In this document: one piece after another, positions 12,348 to 17,791 of the stretch | How the letters are laid out: each line of letters opens with the position of its first letter | Position numbering within the stretch: position 1 is the stretch's first letter | DNA from: a virus | Virus record (IMG/VR): IMGVR_UViG_3300006875_000209 | Location: 1 to 21,252 of that record | DNA: 21,252 bases | Strand: one strand, 5' to 3' | Notes under the pieces: generated by a model | The model's database searches: none | Told to the model about the DNA's origin: nothing | The model's input: the letters and a program-made list of their open reading frames with translations, nothing else | Made by a program: the position numbers and the translations under genes

Positions 12348-12898
12348 TAGAACGGCAGGCCGTTTTCTGGGTTAATTTCAACATCGCCGCTAAACTCTGG
12401 TGCGTTAAAATCAATGTCGGGGACTTCTTGATGGCTTTGAGCCGAAACCGTATGGTCTTTATTTACTTTCTTAACCCGCCACTTAGTTTCCTTGTCCCTT
12501 CCAGTCTTCCCAATAACTAATCGGTCACCAGGGGAAGGCTGTACCATACAGAAGGCTTTAAAAAGTGGAAGAGAACCAGAGTCTAATTCTCCTTCTTCAA
12601 ACTTATAAACAACGGTGTATCCATGAGGATATGCGGGATCAAAGTTTCGGTTTCTCCAAGGATTTCCGTCTTTTCCTAAAATCTTTTCTCCCACCTCATC
12701 CACTGCAAACTCTGGATATGAATATCTAAGGCAGAATTTAAGGTTTTGCTTCCAAGTGCTAGCGGCGGTATTACCACGAGCAGGTCGGTCTTCGTTGGCT
12801 TTCTTAATCCATCCAACATAAGTTAAGGTAATTTCCTGATCTTGGAAATTCTCGGTTCTAAAATATGTTTTTGCTTGCTTAGGGAATGAAGTTTCCAT
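12347..12898 (-). CDS. Putative ssDNA-binding-like phage protein
   Basis: A 183-residue soluble protein. The middle contains FKAFCMVQPSPGDRLVIGKT followed by KETKWRVKKVN, a beta-rich stretch compatible with an OB-like fold. The C-terminal 25 residues are acidic and end in NGLPF, which resembles the acidic D/E-rich tip of bacterial SSB proteins ending in PF. Near residue 28 are VGWIKKANEDRPARG and TWKQNLKFCLRYSYPEF. I do not recognise the family for certain. Its place between a PD-(D/E)XK nuclease and the replication initiator is where phages often keep SSB or single-strand annealing proteins, so the role is inferred from tail and context. Confidence 0.6.
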   Translation of the reverse strand: METSFPKQAKTYFRTENFQDQEITLTYVGWIKKANEDRPARGNTAASTWKQNLKFCLRYSYPEFAVDEVGEKILGKDGNPWRNRNFDPAYPHGYTVVYKFEEGELDSGSLPLFKAFCMVQPSPGDRLVIGKTGRDKETKWRVKKVNKDHTVSAQSHQEVPDIDFNAPEFSGDVEINPENGLPF

Positions 12899-12918
12899 TT
12901 TTATTTCTCCTTTTTTAG

Positions 12919-13761
12919 TTAAACGCCGAATCTGCTTTTGAAATTCTCACGATCCTTGAGGAACATCGAAAAATACTGCTCTATTCTATTCTCCACGACT
13001 GGTTTGCTAAAACCCTGTTCGGTTTTATTGTTTAGCGGCACGATACAGATTTGCTTTACGTCCTCGAAGCCTTTCATTTTTGAGTACGCACTTAATTGTT
13101 TAAAAGCTTTGGTTTTATCGACTGTTCTTTTCACATCAAAAAGAGTCAAAACTTTTTCGGCTCCTTTGAAGTCTGGAATCCCGATAAAATCAGGAGTCCC
13201 GCCGTATTTAAATTCTTCGTTGATCGACGATCCTGTATTTTTCATTTCTAAGATCGGGTATTTTTTTAAAAAATCAGGAAATGACCAACCCTCTGTGTCT
13301 AGGGTCAAATTTCCCTTTTTGACAATCACAATATCCGCCCAAGTGTCGGGCGTGTCTTTAGCTTCTGCCCAAATTCCCGTTTTAATAAAATGCTCTACTT
13401 GCTTATGGCAGATATTCGACTGAGAGGCGTATTGGGCGAGTTCTTCTGGGCTACAATACATTTCCGCATCCCATCCGATAATCGAAGTAACAGAAGGCAC
13501 TTTTTGGCCTGTGGAGTCGGTATACCAACGGATGTCCTTACGCTCACGATTGACACGCTCGACAATCGCCTGCTCTTCGCAAGCTTTAAAATTGTCATAG
13601 CATACCTTTTGAAGATCCTTTTGAATTTTATCTATAGTCAAGATCAGCGGCGAGTCTTTGTCTAGGTCGTATTCGATCTCCGCACTAAAGGCCGGGCGGG
13701 AGTTTTCAAAGCTTCCCCGATTGATGACTCCTGTGAATCCTGAGCTTATTTTTATCTTCAT
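12919..13761 (-). CDS. PD-(D/E)XK nuclease, RecB/Cas4-like exonuclease
   Basis: The 280-residue protein contains VPSVTSIIGW (88-97), the PSVT-type motif found near the start of the nuclease domain in phage RecB-like exonucleases. It then has GTPDFIG (188-194) with the first acidic residue, LFDVKR (207-212) with the D-x-K pair, and QLSAY (222-226), the helix motif typical of this superfamily. It probably resects DNA ends in phage recombination or processes replication intermediates. AGGGG lies seven bases before the ATG at 13761; a GTG one codon earlier is a weaker alternative. It overlaps the upstream gene as TGATG. It lies next to replication genes, as expected. Confidence 0.88.
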   Translation of the reverse strand: MKIKISSGFTGVINRGSFENSRPAFSAEIEYDLDKDSPLILTIDKIQKDLQKVCYDNFKACEEQAIVERVNRERKDIRWYTDSTGQKVPSVTSIIGWDAEMYCSPEELAQYASQSNICHKQVEHFIKTGIWAEAKDTPDTWADIVIVKKGNLTLDTEGWSFPDFLKKYPILEMKNTGSSINEEFKYGGTPDFIGIPDFKGAEKVLTLFDVKRTVDKTKAFKQLSAYSKMKGFEDVKQICIVPLNNKTEQGFSKPVVENRIEQYFSMFLKDRENFKSRFGV

Positions 13762-13964
13762 CACATCGCCCCTTTCATGATTTTGTTAAATTCGTCCATC
13801 TCGTCCAATTCCTTTTTCTTTTGTTCGCTGATCCCAGGAAGGCTGTCGATCTTGTAATCTAGCCAACGCTCAATAGATGCTCTAATTTTTAAGGTCGCAC
13901 TAACTCCCGGATTTAATTCAAGCATAAACTTAATAAACGCTTTGTATTTTTGCTCTTCAGTCAT
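13761..13964 (-). CDS. Hypothetical 67-residue protein
   Basis: Starts MTEEQKYKAFIKFMLELNPG and continues with a basic amphipathic helix (LKIRASIERWLDYKI), then GISEQKKKELDEMDEFNKIM. It appears to be a small helical protein. GGGAGG lies eight bases upstream of the ATG, and the stop overlaps the nuclease start (TGATG), so the two are probably co-translated and may cooperate. No family is recognised. Confidence 0.7.
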   Translation of the reverse strand: MTEEQKYKAFIKFMLELNPGVSATLKIRASIERWLDYKIDSLPGISEQKKKELDEMDEFNKIMKGAM

Positions 13965-14041
13965 TTTTTAAACCTCCCCGGAAAGTCGCTCAATAAAATA
14001 AAGAACAGCACAACCAATAGAACGTATAGAATTTTACCCAC
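13961..14041 (-). CDS. Single-helix membrane microprotein (26 residues)
   Basis: Starts at a GTG overlapping the end of the upstream gene and ends in an ATGA overlap with the next gene. After MGK it is hydrophobic for about 16 residues (ILYVLLVVLFFILL), followed by a polar, basic tail (SDFPGRFKK), the pattern of a type I or II one-pass peptide. GGAGG is 12 bases upstream, slightly far. It would be missed by usual length cut-offs. It resembles two other membrane microproteins in this operon in architecture but not in sequence. Confidence 0.45.
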   Translation of the reverse strand: MGKILYVLLVVLFFILLSDFPGRFKK

Positions 14042-14264
14042 GGCTTTTCCATGCCTCCGAATTATCAGGTGCCATAATTCTAACTTTCAACCCCTCAGCC
14101 AAAACTTCGGCCTTCCAGAAAGCTTCCTCTTCGTTTTCGTACTCTTTAAAAGCCACCCACCCGCCAGCGGAGCGTGACCAATATTGAACGTCCCACGTTT
14201 CACGCTCTAATCGATTCCAAGGTGCATTAAAAGAATCTGCTATCTGCTTATCCACGTCTAACAT
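14034..14264 (-). CDS. Hypothetical 76-residue protein
   Basis: A soluble protein starting MLDVDKQIADSFNAPWNRLE, with DVQYWSRSAGGWVAFKEYEN in the centre and a C-terminal half (EEEAFWKAEVLAEGLKVRIM) shaped like a ferredoxin-like strand-helix-strand unit. The central 'WxSxxGGWxAFKEY' and following E-A-x-x-A-E helix recall small single-domain phage proteins of unknown function. The start lies inside the end of the transglycosylase gene (17-base overlap). No clear ribosome binding site is seen, so coupling is likely. Confidence 0.65.
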   Translation of the reverse strand: MLDVDKQIADSFNAPWNRLERETWDVQYWSRSAGGWVAFKEYENEEEAFWKAEVLAEGLKVRIMAPDNSEAWKSRG

Positions 14265-14673
14265 TGGCCACCGCCTTTTTGTATTTTTTAATATACGATG
14301 TTGCGACTACTCCCCTTTTAACAAATCCTATCCCTTGATTGTAAGCTGATAATCTAGTCTCTAGGGTATCTGGAATTTTCATTCTTTTGAGGTATGCGGG
14401 CAAAACTCCGTTTATATAGGCATCGGCTATGATTCTCGCCGATCTAGGCTCTAATGCGTCCTTATGCTTAAATTTGGCCTTTAAAAACCTATTGGCGTCT
14501 AAAACGGCTTCTTTGTGGAGCTGAAACTCGCCCAATGCGAGGCCGTTATCCCCGATTGCCTTTGGATTTCCTCCGCTTTCCACCATAGCCAAAGCATCAA
14601 GATTGACGTTAAAAGCCGAGGCCGTTGGGACAAACGCAAGACTAATCATAATAAACACCGCCTCTCTAAGCAT
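14248..14673 (-). CDS. Secreted lytic transglycosylase-like (SLT) protein
   Basis: The 141-residue protein begins with a signal-peptide-like segment (residues 1-20, ending TASA). It then has ALAMVESGGNPKAIGDNGLA (28-47), which holds the catalytic-type Glu32 in the ES-GNP-A pattern of soluble lytic transglycosylases, then GEFQLH, and SAYNQG (109-114), the AYNxG motif. Such enzymes cut peptidoglycan glycan strands. It is shorter than bacterial SLTs. It lies in the minus early module, not beside the plus-strand lysis-like genes. An alternative ATG at 14649 would leave a shorter signal peptide; the first ATG overlaps the upstream stop and is preferred. Confidence 0.8.
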   Translation of the reverse strand: MLREAVFIMISLAFVPTASAFNVNLDALAMVESGGNPKAIGDNGLALGEFQLHKEAVLDANRFLKAKFKHKDALEPRSARIIADAYINGVLPAYLKRMKIPDTLETRLSAYNQGIGFVKRGVVATSYIKKYKKAVANVRRG

Positions 14674-14833
14674 TGGGATGATCCATCTTTTTAGCCAATC
14701 TTAAATCCCTCTTCGCAAGCCAAGTCATCCAGGGAGCAATTTTACCTTTAAAGCCACGGATCTCGCTTGCTTGCTTGTACTCTTCCTTTTCCTTTTCTGT
14801 ACTCTGAACCATAACAAACTTCCGATTATTCAC
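14666..14833 (-). CDS. Hypothetical 55-residue basic protein
   Basis: Begins with GTG (MNNRKFVMVQSTEKEKEEYK), then ASEIRGFKGKIAPWMTWLAK and a basic tail. GGAGG with a seven-base spacer supports the GTG start. Seventeen-odd bases upstream is the predicted transcription start of the promoter at 14857-14885, so this is likely the first gene of that transcript. The C-terminus overlaps the transglycosylase start by eight bases. No family is recognised. Confidence 0.6.
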   Translation of the reverse strand: MNNRKFVMVQSTEKEKEEYKQASEIRGFKGKIAPWMTWLAKRDLRLAKKMDHPNA

Positions 14834-14856
14834 TTTAAAACCTCCGTTTTTTTGTA

Positions 14857-14885
14857 ATTATAATACTATGACATTGTAAACGCAA
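14857..14885 (-). promoter_or_regulatory. Internal promoter in the minus module
   Basis: A perfect -10 TATAAT (14862-14857) lies 17 bases from a weak -35 TTGCGT (14885-14880, three of six matches). The predicted start is near 14850, leaving a leader of about 17 bases containing GGAGG before the GTG at 14833. The placement directly in front of a well-supported start makes the promoter plausible. Confidence 0.55.
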
Positions 14886-14913
14886 AGCTTTTTGTTTTGT
14901 ATTTGAAAAAAAG

Positions 14914-15039
14914 CTACGCCCGAACGCCCGAAGTACGAATCCCCAGAACCCGCCGCAAGACGCACACAGCACACAACCGCCCTCTTTTCTTTACTTGCCC
15001 GATGAACCCATTACACTTGACGCATCTTTTTAAGTCCAT
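14914..15039 (-). CDS. Zinc-knuckle microprotein (41 residues)
   Basis: The product begins MDLKRCVKCNGFIGQVKKRG and has CAVC at 23-26, so CxxC-x13-CxxC, followed by a basic Arg-rich tail. That is a compact zinc ribbon with likely nucleic acid binding. GGGGG lies five bases or so upstream of the ATG, an acceptable ribosome binding site. It is followed by the predicted internal promoter. No named family can be given. Confidence 0.55.
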   Translation of the reverse strand: MDLKRCVKCNGFIGQVKKRGRLCAVCVLRRVLGIRTSGVRA

Positions 15040-15049
15040 TTAAAACCCC

Positions 15050-15154
15050 CTATTCTTTATTCCAAGGCGTCGGCGTATGCATGGTTTTATTCTCCTGTTG
15101 TGCTTCGTGAATTTGTTCCGCTATTAAATCTAAGTCTGGTTCGTGTTTGCTCAT
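15050..15154 (-). CDS. Hypothetical 34-residue protein
   Basis: A short protein starting MSKHEPDLDLIAEQIHEAQQ and ending MHTPTPWNKE. AGGAG lies about eight bases upstream of the ATG. The terminal HTPTPW resembles the HTPGPW segment seen near the start of many phage hypothetical proteins; here it is at the end, so the gene might be a truncated or split remnant of such a protein. Support is limited to the ribosome binding site and the motif. Confidence 0.5.
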   Translation of the reverse strand: MSKHEPDLDLIAEQIHEAQQENKTMHTPTPWNKE

Positions 15155-15167
15155 GGTCTAGGCTCCT

Positions 15168-15776
15168 TTATTGGTTAGCTTTAAAAAATGCTTTAGCGAA
15201 ATTCTGACTGCATAATGATCTGAAGCTCATATCATCATCGACTTTAAAATTTTTAAACTCTTCTATGTGATTAATTGCGCTCTTATGTAAGAACGCCATA
15301 GAAGGCTTCGGTCTTCCTGGCCTTACATACAAAGCGGGATTTTTAGGTACCTGTCCCCACTTCGTATAAAGTGGCGGCGGAATTTTGAACACACCCCAGA
15401 GAGCCGTCTTTTTAGTCCAAGGGCTTCCGTATTGCCAGGGCTCATAGGTCATTGTCGGCCTGCCTAGAAACTCTTTAAGTCTTCCGCTTGCGGGGTTCTC
15501 TAATGCCCAAAAAACAGGCTTGCACGTCTCTATAATCCTCAAACAATGCCTGACCATGACTAAGCCCTTCGCCGTATCTAACCTCTTGTGAAAGCCTCTC
15601 GCTATGCTGAACTCCGTGCAGACTGGGTTTGCAATAACTCCGTAAACATTATCGGGCGGGACATAATTCTCAACGCCTATATCCTTGCCGATCAAGCGCA
15701 CGTCATAGCCTGCATCCTGATAGGGCTTAGAATCGCTTCCGATATCAGCGCAAAGATGAAGGACGATTTTTTTCAT
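15168..15776 (-). CDS. Cytosine-C5 methyltransferase-like protein (copy 2)
   Basis: The 202-residue protein is a diverged paralogue of the one at 8888-9484. It keeps LHLCADIGSDSKPYQDAGYD (6-25), VYGVIANPVCTEFS (44-57), WALENPASG (90-98), KKTALWGVF (122-130) and the C-terminal CSQNFAKAFFKAN (189-201). The catalytic-type cysteine is retained, but the usual Pro before it is Val (NPVC rather than NPPC), so catalysis may be altered or lost. It starts within an ATGA overlap and has no strong ribosome binding site of its own. Either one copy modifies a different sequence or substrate, or the two act together. Both are inferences. Confidence 0.7.
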   Translation of the reverse strand: MKKIVLHLCADIGSDSKPYQDAGYDVRLIGKDIGVENYVPPDNVYGVIANPVCTEFSIARGFHKRLDTAKGLVMVRHCLRIIETCKPVFWALENPASGRLKEFLGRPTMTYEPWQYGSPWTKKTALWGVFKIPPPLYTKWGQVPKNPALYVRPGRPKPSMAFLHKSAINHIEEFKNFKVDDDMSFRSLCSQNFAKAFFKANQ

Positions 15777-15997
15777 AGTCTACTTTTTAGCCATTTAAAA
15801 GCATTATTAGAATCGATGAATATCTCATCCTCGTTATAAGCAACAGTCCAGAAAGTTCCGTCTTTAAATTCCACTATCCAACGGTCTTTTTTGTCAAAGA
15901 TAAAGGCTATGGCATTCTCGTTGATATCTTCTGGAGCGCATCCGATCTTATTCTCAATTTCCGATCTATCCCAAAAAACGTCTAATCGCTTTCTCAT
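15773..15997 (-). CDS. Hypothetical 74-residue protein
   Basis: A soluble protein beginning MRKRLDVFWDRSEIENKIGC with a strand-rich second half (NAIAFIFDKKDRWIVEFKDG and TFWTVAYNEDEIFIDS). Alternating hydrophobic residues suggest an antiparallel beta-sheet. Both ends overlap neighbours as ATGA, so it is part of the chain running from GP88 to the methyltransferase-like gene. The family is not recognised. Confidence 0.7.
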   Translation of the reverse strand: MRKRLDVFWDRSEIENKIGCAPEDINENAIAFIFDKKDRWIVEFKDGTFWTVAYNEDEIFIDSNNAFKWLKSRL

Positions 15998-16260
15998 AGG
16001 TCACACTCCTTGCACATAAACTTGACCCCGCCATAACTTCTAGTGCTATCATCGGCAAATTCGATCATCATAATCTCTGGATAATACCCTCCACAGATAG
16101 CGCATTCCTGGGTATTTTCTAATTCCTCTATGGTTAGCTTCATTTTATTTTCCTTTCTGGTTTTTGGGAAAGCCCGCTCTCTTAATTCCATCAAGCTATT
16201 TATCTCTTCCTCGCTTTTGCCTTTCATCCACAAGGGAATATTTTCCATATTTGTTTTCAT
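15994..16260 (-). CDS. Hypothetical zinc-binding protein (88 residues)
   Basis: The N-terminal third is charged and helical (LWMKGKSEEEINSLMELRER); the C-terminal half has CAICGG at about 53-58 and CKEC at 83-86, a CxxC-CxxC zinc site. No clear ribosome binding site precedes the ATG at 16260. An in-frame ATG at 16143 is preceded by AAAGGA and would give a 49-residue protein consisting of the zinc part only. Both forms may exist, or only the shorter. Function is unknown. Confidence 0.6.
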   Translation of the reverse strand: MKTNMENIPLWMKGKSEEEINSLMELRERAFPKTRKENKMKLTIEELENTQECAICGGYYPEIMMIEFADDSTRSYGGVKFMCKECDL

Positions 16261-16262
16261 TT

Positions 16263-16862
16263 TTAATGTTTATTGACGGTTATATTAAGCCCTGAAGATT
16301 TCCAACAGGCATTGCAAGCAGTACAGTCCTGGATGCATGAAGCTTGGGCTTTCTTGTCGACGATCGTAAAGGTATTATTAAAATAGGCCTTGCGGAATTC
16401 ATATAGGCCTTTGTCTCTCATGGTAGATGATTCATCGAAAGACGCTATAAGGACAAAGTTTGACGGCTTCCCGCTAAAATCTAAGTGGAAAGACTTAGTG
16501 TATGCATAAAACGTCAAACCCGGGAATTCTTTAGCAATTAAGAACCAATTATCTAAGTAAGCTTGACTATAAAAATCCCCGGCCTCGTGAATTCTTACTT
16601 GTTTAATTTTCTTCTGATTCTTTTGAATAATTCCAATCATTAAAGACGGAAAATTATTGCTCATAGTCAATTTAAGATTATGCTTTCTTGCTGGGTATAC
16701 TTGCGGGTAAAGTCTTTCGGCCTTTAATGCATAGCAGTCTTTAGAACAAAGAGCCGTTTTTCCCGGGCAAGTCTTCACGGCGGGAATATTAAAAATCAAT
16801 GTATCTTTTGGGAGTTTCTTATTGCCAAAGCTTACTTTTGGCGATAGTTCTAGAGTTTCCAT
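16263..16862 (-). CDS. GP88-family phage protein
   Basis: The 199-residue protein has the hallmark order of the phage Gp88 family: SFGNKKLPKDTLIFNIPAVK near the start, TCPGKTALCSKDCYALKAER (31-50), RKHN (59-62), VRIHEAGDFYSQAYLDNW (89-106), and TFYAYTKSF (116-124). The C-terminus has CIQDCTACNACW, a cysteine cluster suggesting a metal or iron-sulfur site. The biochemical role of the family is not established. GAGAGGACACG precedes the ATG. It lies close to the promoter-proximal end of the minus module, so it is probably expressed early. Confidence 0.85.
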   Translation of the reverse strand: METLELSPKVSFGNKKLPKDTLIFNIPAVKTCPGKTALCSKDCYALKAERLYPQVYPARKHNLKLTMSNNFPSLMIGIIQKNQKKIKQVRIHEAGDFYSQAYLDNWFLIAKEFPGLTFYAYTKSFHLDFSGKPSNFVLIASFDESSTMRDKGLYEFRKAYFNNTFTIVDKKAQASCIQDCTACNACWKSSGLNITVNKH

Positions 16863-16876
16863 CGTGTCCTCTCTCT

Positions 16877-16890
16877 GCCGAAAGATCGGC
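16877..16890 (-). repeat. 5-bp hairpin between two minus-strand genes
   Basis: GCCGA and TCGGC form a perfect short hairpin around a four-base loop, located between the stop at 16901 and the ribosome binding site of the GP88 gene. No T-run follows, so it is not a standard terminator. It might affect message stability or translation of GP88. Confidence 0.35.
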
Positions 16891-16900
16891 GGTTAAAGTG

Positions 16901-17062
16901 TTAAGCTTGCGCTTTTAATTGTTGTTTAGTGATCCAATTTTGTTTAATCGAATTGATCTTACTGATTGCCTTTTGTACGTTTTCCCTTGCCATGCAAGCG
17001 TCATTCATGGCATCTTCTAGCAATCTTTCCAACTCCTCAACGTCTACATTTACTTTTGTCAT
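16901..17062 (-). CDS. Hypothetical 53-residue helical protein, first gene of the minus module
   Basis: Starts MTKVNVDVEELERLLEDAMN and continues with a helical, basic part (ENVQKAISKINSIKQNWITK). AGGTGG with a good spacing precedes the ATG. The VDVEELERLLED beginning looks like a small helical dimer. It is the gene nearest the divergent control region, the typical place for an early regulator or anti-host factor. No helix-turn-helix is obvious and no family is recognised. Confidence 0.65.
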   Translation of the reverse strand: MTKVNVDVEELERLLEDAMNDACMARENVQKAISKINSIKQNWITKQQLKAQA

Positions 17063-17121
17063 ATCATCCACCTTTCTTTAGTTACCTGCTCTTGATCTAT
17101 TAACGTCCTGCTGATGTAAAT

Positions 17122-17150
17122 ACTTTAGCATTGACTACGTAATTACACAA
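17122..17150 (-). promoter_or_regulatory. Weak candidate promoter for the minus module
   Basis: On the minus strand TTGTGT (17150-17145) and TAAAGT (17127-17122) are 17 bases apart, three and four matches to the sigma70 boxes. The start would be near 17115, about 50 bases before the first minus-strand gene. Its -35 is next to the half-site array. The match is modest; the true early promoter could be elsewhere in this region. Confidence 0.35.
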
Positions 17151-17151
17151 G

Positions 17152-17339
17152 AACTATTTTCCCAATACAGATAAAATAGTTTGAAGAAAGTTTTAGACTT
17201 TGACTATTTTCTAAAATCCGCCGCTTTAATGAAATCAACATATAGTGTCTATTACCTAATAAAGACACAACTAATAGTGTATCTAATCAATAGTTACTAT
17301 ATCTTGTATTAAATACTTGACAAACCACTATATATTGTG
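17152..17339. promoter_or_regulatory. Operator-like array of ATAGT/ACTAT half-sites
   Basis: Eight copies of ATAGT or its complement lie at 17153, 17176, 17203, 17242, 17274, 17290, 17296 and 17327. Several form palindromes: AACTATTTT (17152) against AAAATAGTT (17173), the 11-base ATAGT-T-ACTAT (17290-17300), and CACTATATATTGTG (17326-17339) within the promoter spacer. GTGTCT and AGACAC form another inverted repeat at 17244-17267. This resembles a multi-operator switch between divergent early and late transcription. No repressor gene is identified in the window. Confidence 0.5.
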
Positions 17340-17346
17340 CTATATG
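17317..17346 (+). promoter_or_regulatory. Late/packaging promoter, probably giving a leaderless mRNA
   Basis: A perfect -35 TTGACA (17317-17322), an 18-base spacer and a TGC-TATATG extended -10 (-10 at 17341-17346). Transcription should begin about seven bases later, at 17352-17354, essentially at the ATG of the small terminase gene (17354). No Shine-Dalgarno sequence occurs upstream of that ATG. A near-palindrome fills the spacer, an attractive repressor site. Confidence 0.6.
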
Positions 17347-17353
17347 GTTTATT

Positions 17354-17731
17354 ATGCCTCCTCTAAAGAACGTTAAGCACGAGAAATTCGCAAGGGCAGT
17401 TATAAAATCGCCCTCTTTAACGAAAGCTTATGCTGAGACATACCAGGTAGAGCCGGACAAATCAGCAAGGAACTCTGCCTCACGAATTATTAACGATTAC
17501 CCTGCCGTAAAAAATAGAATCTCTGAGTTGTTGGCTAACGATGGTGTGTCAGTGCAACGTCTTAACAAAAAGCTATCTGACTTGCTTGAGAATGAAAGCT
17601 CAGACGTTCAATTCAGAAGCTTGCGCCTTGGATACGAACTACACGGCGCACTCGACCGCACATCTTCGCCCGAATCAAGCAAAGAGATAAACATCCAGAT
17701 CAATATTATGGGCAACGATGTAAGTATATGA
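17354..17731 (+). CDS. terS: Terminase small subunit
   Basis: A 125-residue protein with the small-terminase pattern: LKNVKHEKFARAVIKSPSLT then KAYAETY (a helix-turn-helix-like start), ARNSASRIINDYPAVKNRI (36-54), and a helical oligomerisation part (LNKKLSDLLENESSDVQFRS). It recognises phage DNA and hands it to the large subunit in packaging. It lies directly before the large terminase gene. The ATG is nearly coincident with the predicted transcription start and lacks a ribosome binding site, so it may be translated from a leaderless mRNA. Length is slightly short compared with many TerS proteins. The family call relies on pattern and context. Confidence 0.8.
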   Translation: MPPLKNVKHEKFARAVIKSPSLTKAYAETYQVEPDKSARNSASRIINDYPAVKNRISELLANDGVSVQRLNKKLSDLLENESSDVQFRSLRLGYELHGALDRTSSPESSKEINIQINIMGNDVSI

Positions 17732-17791
17732 TACCAATGGACTTACGTCATGCACAACCTAACATAATTATTACTATAGGACGTTGAGTCA

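Noticed and set aside
12938-13665. Plus-strand frames over the PD-(D/E)XK nuclease
   Set aside because: Antisense shadows of a gene with recognisable active-site motifs.
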